DNA from: Clostridia bacterium | GTDB lineage: Bacteria > Bacillota_A > Clostridia > Christensenellales > Borkfalkiaceae | Direction: 5' to 3' | Assembly (NCBI GenBank): GCA_017462825.1 | Contig: JAFTQI010000030.1 | Span: 1-31,312, forward strand | Length of the DNA stretch: 31,312 bases | Shown: positions 16,075 through 24,244 of the stretch, one piece after another | Numbering within the stretch: the first letter of the stretch is position 1 | How the letters are laid out: the number at the start of each line of letters is the position of its first letter | The notes under the pieces: model-generated | Told to the model about the DNA's origin: nothing | Databases searched by the model: none | The model's input: only the letters and a program-made list of their open reading frames with translations | Translations under genes and position numbers: made by a program

Positions 16075-17187
16075 ATGCAAGTCATGAAAGAAGAAAATCA
16101 GATTAAACAGGTATGTGAGCGGTTTGGATTGAAAGGCGAGTATCGCTATTATAAGGTCATAAATAGCGGGCATATCAATACTACGTATTGCGTTTACTAT
16201 TTTCGCGATGGAGAAGTCAAGGATTATATCCTGCAAAAGGTGAATACATACGTATTTAAGAACCCGATTGAAGTCATGGAAAACATTTCTTCGGTTACTG
16301 AATTTATTCGGGCAAAAATCAAACAAAAACAAGCAACGGCAAAAAGAAACGTCTTGCATTATTCTAAAACGCAAGACGGGAAATATTATCTCTTTACCGA
16401 AGATGGGAATTTTTGGCGGTGCTGTAGATACATTGATGATTCCGTTTGTTTCGAGCATACGGACAATTTGAAGGTCATTGAAGAATCGGGGGTCGCATTC
16501 GGGGAGTTCCAGCTCTATTTGGTGGATTATCCCGTAGAAAAGCTTTCGATTGCTATTCCGCATTTTCATAATACGGTTATGCGTTATGACACGTTCCGTC
16601 AGTCGATAGAAAAGGACGCGGAAGGGCGCGTGGCAAAGGCACAAGATGTCATTGACGAATATCTTGCGCTTGAAGATATCGCAACGAAGCTTTATAAATT
16701 ACAACGTCAGGGCGTATTGCCCTTGCGTGTTACTCATAACGATACGAAGACGAGTAATATTTTGTTTGACGCGCGGACGTTGGAGCATCTCTCCGTGATT
16801 GATTTAGACACGGTTATGCCCGGACTGGTAGCCTGTGATTTTGGCGACGCGATCCGTGTGGCGGCATCCACCTGCGACGAGGACGAGAATGATCTCGAAA
16901 AAGTTGCGATTGATATGGAAAAATATGAAGCGTTTACGCGCGGATTTGTCGGCTGCGTAAAGGATTTTCTGAAAGAAGACGAAAAGAGAACGTTGGCGCT
17001 TGGCGCGGTTGCGATGACGGTTGAGTGTGGTATGCGGTTTTTAACCGACTACTTGGACGGCGATAAGTATTTTAGAATCCGTTATTATTATCAAAATCTT
17101 GCTAGGGCGAAATGTCAATTAACGCTTGCAAAGGATATGATTCAGCATTTGGACGAAATGCAGGAGATTGTAGATAAATATTGCTAA
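16075..17187 (+). CDS. Phosphotransferase-family sugar kinase (N-acetylhexosamine 1-kinase-like)
   Basis: This 370-residue cytoplasmic protein is in the aminoglycoside-phosphotransferase fold group, closest by motif to N-acetylhexosamine 1-kinases (NahK), which phosphorylate GlcNAc or GalNAc at C1 during host-glycan use. The N-lobe contains INSGHINTTYCV (about 24-35), the nucleotide-binding region of this subgroup. The catalytic loop is HNDTKTSN (H221, D223, N228), and the metal-binding segment is IDLDTVMPGL (D243 and D245), followed by DFGDAIR. I chose ATG 16075 because AGGGA (16063-16067) precedes it at good spacing; the TTG at 16027 is inside the leader. It is transcribed alone. The substrate is inferred only from family resemblance. 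Confidence 0.8.
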   Translation: MQVMKEENQIKQVCERFGLKGEYRYYKVINSGHINTTYCVYYFRDGEVKDYILQKVNTYVFKNPIEVMENISSVTEFIRAKIKQKQATAKRNVLHYSKTQDGKYYLFTEDGNFWRCCRYIDDSVCFEHTDNLKVIEESGVAFGEFQLYLVDYPVEKLSIAIPHFHNTVMRYDTFRQSIEKDAEGRVAKAQDVIDEYLALEDIATKLYKLQRQGVLPLRVTHNDTKTSNILFDARTLEHLSVIDLDTVMPGLVACDFGDAIRVAASTCDEDENDLEKVAIDMEKYEAFTRGFVGCVKDFLKEDEKRTLALGAVAMTVECGMRFLTDYLDGDKYFRIRYYYQNLARAKCQLTLAKDMIQHLDEMQEIVDKYC

Positions 17188-17203
17188 TTTTATAAGACGA
17201 AAG

Positions 17204-17233
17204 AAGCGGTGGAACTTGTGTGTTCCACCGCTT
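17204..17233. terminator. Bidirectional terminator shared by the kinase-like gene and a minus-strand microprotein
   Basis: A perfect 12-bp stem, AAGCGGTGGAAC (17204-17215) with GTTCCACCGCTT (17222-17233), loop TTGTGT, then AATTTTT. It abuts the stop codon of the minus-strand small gene. Confidence 0.88.
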
Positions 17234-17322
17234 TAATTTTTATTGATTTTGAATAACGCCATAATAAGGAGTCCAAAATTTCCGCCGATAAAAAATCCGA
17301 TTCCAAGCCCCAGCCAAAACAT
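17233..17322 (-). CDS. 29-residue membrane microprotein
   Basis: A minus-strand mini-gene of 29 codons plus TAA. Its ribosome binding site is a full AAGGAGG (17330-17336), seven bases before the ATG at 17322, among the best in the window. The product is almost entirely one hydrophobic, glycine-rich membrane helix, MFWLGLGIGFFIGGNFG then LLIMALF, with a basic tail KINKN. TATAAT boxes occur upstream on the minus strand, with weak -35 matches. It ends at a shared terminator. It resembles the short Gly-rich hydrophobic proteins often annotated DUF3789-like in Firmicutes. Function is unknown. Confidence 0.65.
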   Translation of the reverse strand: MFWLGLGIGFFIGGNFGLLIMALFKINKN

Positions 17323-17435
17323 TGTTACGCCTCCTTTTTTAAATTATAGCCCGCCTTGTAAGATATTATACGCATACGCACTTTTTATTTGTGAAAAGGA
17401 TATAATAAGATAGAAAGAATAAGGAGTAAGAAAGT

Positions 17436-18098
17436 ATGCGGGTGTGTTTTGTGAGCCGTGGGGATTTACAAGCGTTCAAGGCGCGAGAAGAAACGGTAGG
17501 GGCGGAGCTTACGTTATTCGGCTTTGAGGGAATGGGGGAAGTGAGTTATGAAAAGGAACTAAGGCGCGAGAGTACTTTTTTTGAGGAAGCGACCTTGCTT
17601 TCCAAGCGGGATAAGAATATCGTGGTATGCGGCTGTATAACGAATATTTGCGGGCATAAAAGGAAATCGGCGGTCGTTGCGGAAAATGGTAGACTGCTAG
17701 GGGTATCGGATATGCAATGCGTGATCGATAATGAAATCGGTTGCGGTAGCGGTATGAAGCTTTACGATACCAAACAAGGGAAAATGGGCGTGCTTGTAGC
17801 GGACGATTTGAACTTCCCCGAAAAAATACGCAGTATGGTCGATTGCGGTTGTGAATTTATCGTTTGTCCGTTTGGATATATTACGAATGAACTGCAAACT
17901 GTGCTGATTCGAGCTTACGCCTATTTATTTGGAACAACGATTTACTTATGCGGAAAAGGCTATTGCGCGATTGCCGACGCAAAGGGAAAACTTGCGTTTT
18001 TCTCGCCGTTTAGCCCCGTTTATGCCGATTTTAAGGACGAGAAAGAATATCATTTGGTTGAAAGCCGAAGAAGGGGATTTATTCGATCTTCCATATAA
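17436..18098 (+). CDS. Nitrilase-superfamily (carbon-nitrogen hydrolase-like) protein without the catalytic cysteine
   Basis: The 220-residue product has the alpha-beta-beta-alpha nitrilase fold pattern: KNIVVCGCITNI (about 59-70), AVVAENGRLLGVSDMQ, then GVLVADDLNFPEKIRSMVDCGCEFIVCP. In active amidases and nitrilases the segment before D-x-x-FPE carries the catalytic Cys; here that position is Ala122. The Lys of the Glu-Lys-Cys triad is also not recognisable in the GVSDMQCVID stretch. It is shorter than usual (about 260-300). It may be a non-catalytic or repurposed member. AAGGAG at 17421-17426 supports the ATG. A TATAAT at 17401-17406 is a possible -10 box. It is a monocistronic unit ending at a hairpin. 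Confidence 0.7.
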   Translation: MRVCFVSRGDLQAFKAREETVGAELTLFGFEGMGEVSYEKELRRESTFFEEATLLSKRDKNIVVCGCITNICGHKRKSAVVAENGRLLGVSDMQCVIDNEIGCGSGMKLYDTKQGKMGVLVADDLNFPEKIRSMVDCGCEFIVCPFGYITNELQTVLIRAYAYLFGTTIYLCGKGYCAIADAKGKLAFFSPFSPVYADFKDEKEYHLVESRRRGFIRSSI

Positions 18099-18108
18099 AG
18101 CAAAATAA

Positions 18109-18144
18109 AACCCCCGTGTTTCCATAAAGAGAAACGCGGGGGTT
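18109..18144. terminator. Convergent terminator between the nitrilase-like gene and smpB
   Basis: AACCCCCGTGTTTC (18109-18122) pairs with GAAACGCGGGGGTT (18131-18144), with one G-U pair and loop CATAAAGA. The U tract is strongest on the minus strand, so it mainly ends the secG-rnr-smpB operon. Confidence 0.82.
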
Positions 18145-18166
18145 GGACTGTTTACTTGATTCGAGA

Positions 18167-18619
18167 TTAGAAACCCGCATTTTTAATATCGCGGTCCAAA
18201 GAACGTTTTGTGTCGCGTTCGGCGATTGTTTGTTTTTTGTCGTAGGTATGTTTGCCTTTACAAAGCGCGATTTCGATTTTGACTAAAGAGCCTTTGAAAT
18301 ATAGTTTTAAGGGCACAAGCGTATAGCCCTGTCGGTTGATTTTTCCTGCAATTTTTGCGATTTCTTGTTTATGCAAGAGAATTTTACGGTCACGGCGGGT
18401 GTTCTTCGTGCTGAATGCGTCCGATTTATCATAAAGAGCGATATGCATATTTTTGACACTGATTTCGCCGTCGCGAAGGAAACAAAAGCAATCGTTCATA
18501 TTCACGTTCCCCTCGCGCAGGGATTTGATTTCGTTCCCTTCAAGTACAATGCCTGCTTCATATTTATCTTCGATAAAATATTCGAAGGATGCAGATTTAT
18601 TTGTCGCGATAATTTTCAT
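18167..18619 (-). CDS. smpB: SsrA (tmRNA)-binding protein
   Basis: SmpB delivers tmRNA to stalled ribosomes for trans-translation. The 150-residue protein shows the family's landmarks: IATNKSASFEYFIEDKYEAGIVL (start split here for length), EGNEIKSLREGNVNMNDCF, and the C-terminal GKHTYDKKQTIAERDTKR helix that enters the mRNA channel. It overlaps rnr by four bases (ATGA). No tmRNA gene was recognised in the 60 bases that follow. Confidence 0.97.
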   Translation of the reverse strand: MKIIATNKSASFEYFIEDKYEAGIVLEGNEIKSLREGNVNMNDCFCFLRDGEISVKNMHIALYDKSDAFSTKNTRRDRKILLHKQEIAKIAGKINRQGYTLVPLKLYFKGSLVKIEIALCKGKHTYDKKQTIAERDTKRSLDRDIKNAGF

Positions 18620-20769
18620 AATTTACGCTCCTTGTTATTTGTCAATTCGTACACGGTAGCCCCGTTTTTCTTATTTAGCAACCTAAATTCCGTTCTACGG
18701 CGATAGAAATCCACATCGATTACCTTGACACGTACAACTTCGCCGATTGTATAGCTATGCTTTGTGCCAACAAGTCGGAAACGCTCCGCGTCGTATTTAT
18801 ATTCGCCGTACAAGCTCTCGATAGGGATAAAACCTTCGACCGTGTTTGGAAGCTCGGCGAACAAGCCGAAAGAGGTCACGCCTGAAATCACGGCGTCATA
18901 TTCTTCGCCGATCCGTTCGCTCATATACATCGTCATATACAAATCGTCTACGTCCCGTTCCGCGTCCGTTGCTCGCCGCTCGCGCGCGGAAGATTGCTCG
19001 GCGGCGCGGATAACAAAATTCCCGTACGTTTCACAGACCTCGCCGTAGCAGCCGTTGATGACTTGTTTTAAAATGCGGTGAATGCAAAGATCGGGGTAGC
19101 GACGAATGGGGGAAGTGAAGTGACAATAGCACGCGCTCGCTAAACCGAAGTGTCCAACGTTTTCAGGAGAATATTTCGCCTTTTGCATGGACCGCAGCAT
19201 TACGCGATTTAAGACGGAGTAGCTCGGTAATGTTTCCGCTGATTTGAGTACGTTTTGATAATCGTACGGTTTTACGTCGTCCACGCGGAATCTTGCGTTG
19301 ACACCGAGCATTTTTGCGAATGCTTGAAATGCAGCCGCTTTTTCTTCGCTTGGCTTTTCATGCACGCGATAAATAAAGGGCGCTTCAATAGATTGTATAT
19401 ATTCCGCGACCGTTTCGTTGGCGAGTACCATAAACGCTTCAATGATTTGATAGGAAAAGGCGCGCTCGTAATCGGGAATATGGATTTCATTATGCTCATC
19501 CAAAAGGATCTTTGCTTCTTTGACGTCTAAAGAAACGCTACCTTTTTTTCTTCTGGTTTCCTGTAAAATATGGGTTAATTCGGCGGAGAGGTGTACCATG
19601 TCCGCAACGAATGCATATTTTTTGCAGGTTTCTTTATCTCCATCGAGAATTTTACCAACCTCCGTGTAGGTCATTCGGCGTTTGGATTGAATCACGCTTT
19701 CAACGATTTCGCTGGCGATGACAACGCCTTTGGGGTTCACGGTCATAAGGCAGGAAAGAGTGAGTCTATCTTCGCCTTCGTTTAAGGAGCAAATTCCGTT
19801 CGAAAGCTCGCGAGGGAGCATGGGTAAAACTCGATCGGGAAAATAGACGCTCGTACCTCGCTCAAACGCCTCTTCGTCCAAGGCGGAGCGGTAGGAAACA
19901 TAATGACTCACATCCGCAATATGCACCCCTAAAAGATAGTTTTCACCCACTTTTTCTACAGAAATCGCGTCGTCGATGTCGCGCGTGTCTTCCCCGTCAA
20001 TGGTGATAATCAGTTTTTCACGGAAATCACGCCGCGAAAGCAAGTCTTGCTCTGTAATAGCGCGTGCGGCTTGCCGCTTCGCTTCCTTTTCAACCCTTGC
20101 GGGGAATTCTTCGTTTAAATCATAAGAACGGATAATGGACAGTTCTTCCGCGAAGAAATCGTCCTCTTCCCCCAACACTTCAATGATTTCACCGCCGGGG
20201 GATTTCCCATTCGGATAAGAAGTGATTTTTGCGACCGCCTTTACGCCGTTAGGAATGTTGGCGCAAAGGGGCAGGGGAATATAGATTTCCGAAGAAAATT
20301 TTTTCTCGTCGGGATATAGATGTCCCGCTCTTTTATCACGGCGGAAAGTCCCGACGATTTTTTCATAGCCTCGCGAAAGGATTTTGACGACTTTTACTTC
20401 GTCGTCGCTGTCGCTGTATTCATACGCACGCTCGGCTAAAACGACGTCGCAGTGCAACGCACCGTGTAAGAATTTTCGGGGGATAAAGAAATCCTTTTCA
20501 AACTTGGTTTTATCTTCAGGAATAAGAAACGCAAAGCCGCGCTCGTTCCCTGAAATCGTACCTTTGATAAGTCCAAGCTGTTCAATCGTTCCATACCTGC
20601 CTCCGTTGTTTTGATAAAGTTTGCCGTCTTGGCAAAGTTCATTAAGCAAAGAAAGGATACGTCCTTTTTCGCGATAAGGTATTTGCAAAATTTTGCAAAT
20701 TTCGCTTACGGTAACGTTTGCAAGCTTGTCGCTTTCAAATAATGCTAAAAGTTTTTCCAAAGAACTCAT
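18616..20769 (-). CDS. rnr: Ribonuclease R
   Basis: RNase R is a processive 3'-5' exoribonuclease that degrades structured RNA and, with SmpB/tmRNA, faulty messages. The 717-residue protein has an N-terminal winged-helix region (about 1-60) and cold-shock/OB domains (about 65-215, including GTISGNERGFAFLIPED). The catalytic RNB domain (about 245-575) carries IDGEDTRDIDDA (257-268) for the metal-binding aspartates. A C-terminal S1 domain lies at about 625-705 (ISGVTSFGLFAELPNTVEG). The catalytic residues are intact. GGGGGTG precedes the ATG at good spacing. It lies downstream of secG and upstream of smpB, the standard Firmicutes order. Confidence 0.97.
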   Translation of the reverse strand: MSSLEKLLALFESDKLANVTVSEICKILQIPYREKGRILSLLNELCQDGKLYQNNGGRYGTIEQLGLIKGTISGNERGFAFLIPEDKTKFEKDFFIPRKFLHGALHCDVVLAERAYEYSDSDDEVKVVKILSRGYEKIVGTFRRDKRAGHLYPDEKKFSSEIYIPLPLCANIPNGVKAVAKITSYPNGKSPGGEIIEVLGEEDDFFAEELSIIRSYDLNEEFPARVEKEAKRQAARAITEQDLLSRRDFREKLIITIDGEDTRDIDDAISVEKVGENYLLGVHIADVSHYVSYRSALDEEAFERGTSVYFPDRVLPMLPRELSNGICSLNEGEDRLTLSCLMTVNPKGVVIASEIVESVIQSKRRMTYTEVGKILDGDKETCKKYAFVADMVHLSAELTHILQETRRKKGSVSLDVKEAKILLDEHNEIHIPDYERAFSYQIIEAFMVLANETVAEYIQSIEAPFIYRVHEKPSEEKAAAFQAFAKMLGVNARFRVDDVKPYDYQNVLKSAETLPSYSVLNRVMLRSMQKAKYSPENVGHFGLASACYCHFTSPIRRYPDLCIHRILKQVINGCYGEVCETYGNFVIRAAEQSSARERRATDAERDVDDLYMTMYMSERIGEEYDAVISGVTSFGLFAELPNTVEGFIPIESLYGEYKYDAERFRLVGTKHSYTIGEVVRVKVIDVDFYRRRTEFRLLNKKNGATVYELTNNKERKL

Positions 20770-20804
20770 ATGTTCACCCCCTTTATGTAAAAAGTAATAA
20801 AAAA

Positions 20805-20826
20805 GACGGCTTGTAAGTAAGCCGTC
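20805..20826 (-). terminator. Intra-operon terminator between secG and rnr
   Basis: On the minus strand GACGGCTT pairs with AAGCCGTC (plus coordinates 20805-20812 and 20819-20826), followed by TTTTTTATTAC. It would attenuate transcription running from secG into rnr. Confidence 0.75.
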
Positions 20827-20844
20827 GTAAAAATCCTATGTGTA

Positions 20845-21141
20845 TTAAGCCATTACGTTGGGAATCACGTAGAAAGCAATAGCGAGAACGACGAGAACTG
20901 CAAGGCAGATCCAAGTCCATCTTCTCATTTTTGCTTCCGTCGATTTACCCTTGTTCTTGCCATAGAAAGTTTCGCTCGAGCCGCCAAGCGCGTCAATACC
21001 CGAAGAATTAGCGGGTTGCATCAAAACAAGAATGATTGCGGTGATCGCAGCGAGCGCCATAAGAATAATCAAAACGATGCTTATAATCTTATAGTTTTTA
21101 TAGAAAGATACGGGATCTAATAAATTAACCAAATTAAACAT
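20845..21141 (-). CDS. secG: Preprotein translocase subunit SecG
   Basis: SecG is the small third subunit of the SecYEG export channel. The 98-residue protein has two membrane helices (about 19-41 and 75-95). Between them lies the conserved loop LVLMQPANSSGIDALGGSSE, close to the usual QxGKGxGLGAAFGGG-type segment but in the variant form seen in Clostridia. AAGGAC precedes the ATG. A strong promoter lies upstream and a terminator directly downstream. Confidence 0.92.
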   Translation of the reverse strand: MFNLVNLLDPVSFYKNYKIISIVLIILMALAAITAIILVLMQPANSSGIDALGGSSETFYGKNKGKSTEAKMRRWTWICLAVLVVLAIAFYVIPNVMA

Positions 21142-21193
21142 AACGTACGTCCTTTTTTTATTGTGGGAATATTTTCCCTTAAAATACTAATTG

Positions 21194-21222
21194 ATTATAC
21201 CACACTTAAAAGAATATCGCAA
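21194..21222 (-). promoter_or_regulatory. Strong extended -10 promoter of secG-rnr-smpB
   Basis: On the minus strand: TTGCGA (plus 21217-21222), a 17-base spacer, TGG, then TATAAT (plus 21194-21199). The leader is about 45 bases and contains a small GGGAA/TTCCC hairpin. Confidence 0.82.
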
Positions 21223-21498
21223 CTGTTTTTTGCTTGATTTTTCGAAAAAAAATTCTTTTGACAGAGTTTTGCGTGTAAATTCGCATTAAAAATCGGCGTA
21301 TATTTAATTGTAAGGAATGAAAAGCTAAGCTTTCTCGTGAAAATTAGATTGACCACTTTGCCAAACGGCTTATTGAGCAAATGCATTAAGGTTTGCGATT
21401 CAATGGACTTGGGGACTTTGTTTGCTGGTTTGAGTGAAATGTAAGTAAAGTTTGCTTGAACCTTTTTGTAAAATCCTCAAAAAAATTCTTTCAAAGCC
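21223..21498. other. Gene-free AT-rich stretch between secG promoter and the metal operon
   Basis: I see no supported gene here on either strand. The one minus-strand open frame (to 21386) overlaps the secG promoter. A perfect short palindrome AAAGCTAAGCTTT sits at 21321-21333; its role is unknown. The stretch is slightly T-rich and might hold decayed coding sequence, but no frame can be recognised. Confidence 0.5.
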
Positions 21499-21527
21499 TT
21501 GACTTTTCTCTAAATTCCGATTATAAT
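21499..21527 (+). promoter_or_regulatory. Sigma-A promoter of the arsR/cadC-cadA operon
   Basis: TTGACT (21499-21504), a 17-base spacer and TATAAT (21522-21527). The operator begins a few bases downstream, over the expected transcription start. Confidence 0.88.
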
Positions 21528-21531
21528 TTGG

Positions 21532-21559
21532 ATATGAATATATGAGCAATTATTCATAT
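21532..21559 (+). promoter_or_regulatory. ArsR/SmtB-type metal-sensor operator
   Basis: ATATGAATA (21532-21540) and TATTCATAT (21551-21559) form a perfect 9-bp inverted repeat with a 10-base spacer. A second dyad, ATATGA/TCATAT (21540-21559), overlaps it. This is the layout and sequence expected of CadC/SmtB-family operators, and its position would block transcription at the start site. Confidence 0.75.
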
Positions 21560-21700
21560 TATAAAAAATCAAATAAAGCTCTTTAGGGCTGTAATATGAA
21601 AATAAGCCGTTTAAAATTGTAAGAGACGGCTAAACAAATAACAGTGAACTATTCAAGCAATAATAAAATAAGGTAAAGGGATAATAAAAAGGAGCAGGAG
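21560..21700 (+). other. Structured leader of the metal operon
   Basis: About 140 bases of leader precede the regulator gene. Two hairpins can be drawn: AGCTC/GGGCT near 21576-21590 and AGCCGT/ACGGCT near 21604-21632. No T tract follows, so attenuation is not evident. A GGAG ribosome binding site precedes the ATG at 21701. Confidence 0.4.
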
Positions 21701-22063
21701 ATGAAAAGGACTTCGTTATGCGGCAAAGAAAAAGAGCACGATATTACGGCGGCTCGAGCGAAAGAACAGGTGCTTAGCGAAAGGGAGATTGAAAAAATGG
21801 GCGGGGTTTACCGCATGCTTGCCGACCCGACTCGTTTAAAAATCTTGCTTGGGCTTATGCAAGGGGAAATGTGTGTATATCACCTTACCGAGGTTTGCGG
21901 CGGTACGCAAAGCGGGGTTAGTCATCAGCTACGCGTGTTGCGCGATAATAAAGTCGTGAAGGCAAAACGGCTTGGGCAAACGGTGGAATATTCGATAGCG
22001 GACGGGCATATTCGTGAAATGATTGAGCTTGGTATCAAGCATCTTTCTTGTGACGAGGTGTAA
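21701..22063 (+). CDS. Metal-sensing ArsR/SmtB (CadC-like) repressor
   Basis: This 120-residue winged-helix repressor probably leaves DNA when it binds Zn, Cd or Pb, derepressing the downstream ATPase. The core is ADPTRLKILLGLMQGEMCVYHL (split at about 41-62) and recognition helix TQSGVSHQLRVLRDN. The inter-subunit alpha-5 site reads D101, H103, H114 and then Cys117 where CadC and SmtB have Glu. Of the CadC alpha-3N cysteines, C7 and C58 are present, while positions 11 and 60 are Lys and Tyr. Numbering matches staphylococcal CadC by simple counting. It is first in a two-gene operon with a matching operator in its leader. Confidence 0.92.
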   Translation: MKRTSLCGKEKEHDITAARAKEQVLSEREIEKMGGVYRMLADPTRLKILLGLMQGEMCVYHLTEVCGGTQSGVSHQLRVLRDNKVVKAKRLGQTVEYSIADGHIREMIELGIKHLSCDEV

Positions 22064-22065
22064 GA

Positions 22066-24189
22066 ATGGAAAACGGAAAAGAACAAGTAAACGTACGGCA
22101 GGAAAAAATGGTGCTGCACATTGAAAATTTGGATTGTCCCGTATGTGCGGAAGCGTTACAATCGGACATTCAAAAAATAAAGGGCGTGCGTTTTGTTGCG
22201 GTGGATTTTGTTTCGCAAACGATTACGTTGGAAACGGAGTCGGAAAGCGTATTGAAAAAGGTCGTGAAAACGGCAAATAGTTTTGAAGAAGTCCGTGTGT
22301 TGGACGGGGGCAGGTACGCGATAAAACGGAAATCGCGTGCGAAGGAATGGCTGCAAATTTTTATTTCCGCAGCCCTTTTAATCGCGGGCGTATTACTGTT
22401 TTATTTTATAGACGGAAAGTGGGAGGAGCTTGCTGCTTGTGCGGCGTTTGCGCTCGCGTATATATGCGTTGGATATCCCGTACTCATCTCTACGGCAAAG
22501 AACGTTTGCAAAGGAAGAATCTTTGACGAAAATTTCCTAATGACGGTTGCGTCGATAGGGGCGTTTGCGCTTGGCGAATATTGGGAAGGCGTGCTTGTGA
22601 TGCTCTTATATCAGTTGGGAGAGCTTTTGCAGTCGATTGCCGTGGAATCCTCGCGCAATTCAGTCGCTAAACTGATGGAGTTGAAAAGCGAAAGCGCGAC
22701 TTTAATCGTTGACGGGGAATATAGACAAGTAAAGCCCGAGGAAATTCAAGTCGGGGACAAACTACTTGTCAAGGCAGGTGAGAAAGCGCCGGTGGACGGC
22801 TTGCTTCTCACTCAAAAGGCGTTGTTAGATACGAAATCCATGACGGGCGAAGGGACGCTTAGAGAAATTTTAAAGGGTGGGGAGATTTTGTCGGGAACGA
22901 TAAACGCAGGGGGCGTGTACGAGATGAAAGCTATACGTGCCTATGCGGATAGTGCCGTCGCGCGCGTTTTAGATTTGGTGGAAAACGTGGCGGCAAGCAA
23001 GGCGAAACCTGAAAAGTTTATTGCGAAATTCGCCCGAATTTATACGCCCGTCGTTTGTCTTTGCGCCTTACTTTTGGGCGCATTTGCGCCTCTTGTCAAC
23101 GGTTGGATAAACGGATATACTTTCAAGTTTTTAAGGGTGGAGCGTTGGGTTCGCTCGGCGTTGACATTCTTGGTCGTTTCTTGTCCATGCGCTTTGGTAA
23201 TTTCCGTGCCGCTTACCTATTTTTCGGGGATTGGCGCATGCGCGAAAGCGGGCGTTTTGGTAAAGGGCGCGACCTATCTTGATGCGCTTGCTCGAGTGAA
23301 AAATATCGCTTTTGATAAAACGGGTACGCTCACGGAAGGGAATTTTACCGTTTGTGGTGTGGATTGTATCGCTACAAACGAGCAGGAATTGATTGCGATT
23401 GCCGCGGCGGTGGAACGCGAGTCTGCGCACCCGATAGCGAAAGCCTTTGAAAACTGTCCAACTTCGTATAAGGCAACGAACGTTGTGGAATGCGTGGGCA
23501 AAGGTCTTGCGGCAAAAATTGACGGCAAGGAAATATTGATAGGAAACGAAGCATTGCTTGCTGAACATGGTGTTTGCGTCGTAAAAAACGAAAACAGCGT
23601 GTATACGCAAATTTTTGTGGCGCAAAGCGGTGAATTTCTCGGCGTGATTTACGTGGGCGATAAAATCAAGGCGGAAGCAAAGGGAGTGCTTGAGGAGTTA
23701 AAAATACTTGGTTTTCATCGTAGAGTGATGCTGACGGGGGATCGCAAGGAACGAGCGGAAAATATTGCGAACGAGATAGGCATGTCCGAGGTGAATGCGG
23801 AATTGCTGCCCGACGAAAAGCTGAAAAAAGCGGAAGAATTCAAGCACAACGGCGGCTTTGTTTACGTAGGCGATGGGATAAACGACGCCCCCGTTATGAC
23901 GTTGGCGGATTGCGCTGTTTCAATGGGCAAGCTTGGTAGTGCGGCGGCGATCGAAGCGTCTGATTTGGTGTTGATTTCCGACCGTTTGAGCGCATTGCCC
24001 AAAGCGGTGAAAATTTCCCGTCGAACGAGAAAAATCGTTATGCAAAACGTGGTCTTTTCTATTGTGATGAAAGGTGTGTTTATGGCACTTGGCGCGCTTG
24101 GGGTTTTACCTTTATGGCTCGCTGTTTTTGCGGATGTGGGCGTGATGCTTTTGGCGGTGCTCAACAGTTTTCGCGTTCGAAACGATTGA
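22066..24189 (+). CDS. cadA: Cd/Zn/Pb-exporting P1B-type ATPase
   Basis: This 707-residue inner-membrane pump exports divalent soft metals using ATP. It has an N-terminal HMA domain with LDCPVCAEAL (C24, C27). Membrane helices follow, then the actuator domain with MTGEG (TGE intact), the ion-binding CPC in SCPCAL (C373, C375), and phosphorylation site DKTGTLTEG (D417). Further on are SAHPIA, the hinge GDGINDAP, and a final helix with ADVGVMLLAVLNSFR, whose Asp is typical of the Zn/Cd/Pb subgroup. It starts two bases after the repressor stop, with GAGG seven bases before the ATG. Zn-type names (zntA, ziaA) would fit equally well. Confidence 0.95.
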   Translation: MENGKEQVNVRQEKMVLHIENLDCPVCAEALQSDIQKIKGVRFVAVDFVSQTITLETESESVLKKVVKTANSFEEVRVLDGGRYAIKRKSRAKEWLQIFISAALLIAGVLLFYFIDGKWEELAACAAFALAYICVGYPVLISTAKNVCKGRIFDENFLMTVASIGAFALGEYWEGVLVMLLYQLGELLQSIAVESSRNSVAKLMELKSESATLIVDGEYRQVKPEEIQVGDKLLVKAGEKAPVDGLLLTQKALLDTKSMTGEGTLREILKGGEILSGTINAGGVYEMKAIRAYADSAVARVLDLVENVAASKAKPEKFIAKFARIYTPVVCLCALLLGAFAPLVNGWINGYTFKFLRVERWVRSALTFLVVSCPCALVISVPLTYFSGIGACAKAGVLVKGATYLDALARVKNIAFDKTGTLTEGNFTVCGVDCIATNEQELIAIAAAVERESAHPIAKAFENCPTSYKATNVVECVGKGLAAKIDGKEILIGNEALLAEHGVCVVKNENSVYTQIFVAQSGEFLGVIYVGDKIKAEAKGVLEELKILGFHRRVMLTGDRKERAENIANEIGMSEVNAELLPDEKLKKAEEFKHNGGFVYVGDGINDAPVMTLADCAVSMGKLGSAAAIEASDLVLISDRLSALPKAVKISRRTRKIVMQNVVFSIVMKGVFMALGALGVLPLWLAVFADVGVMLLAVLNSFRVRND

Positions 24190-24214
24190 GTTTTAAGAAA
24201 AAATGTGATATACT
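24186..24214 (+). promoter_or_regulatory. Extended -10 promoter for rdgB
   Basis: TTGAGT (24186-24191), a 17-base spacer and TATACT (24209-24214), with TG one base upstream of the -10 box. The -35 box overlaps the last bases of cadA. Confidence 0.65.
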
Positions 24215-24244
24215 TGTTATATTAGATAAAAAGGTAGGCTAAAC

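Noticed and set aside
18099..18166. tmRNA gene downstream of smpB
   Set aside because: The gap is too short and filled by a terminator hairpin. No tmRNA tag or tRNA-like ends are visible.
21195..21386. 63-codon minus-strand frame upstream of secG
   Set aside because: It covers the secG promoter and has no ribosome binding site or recognisable product.
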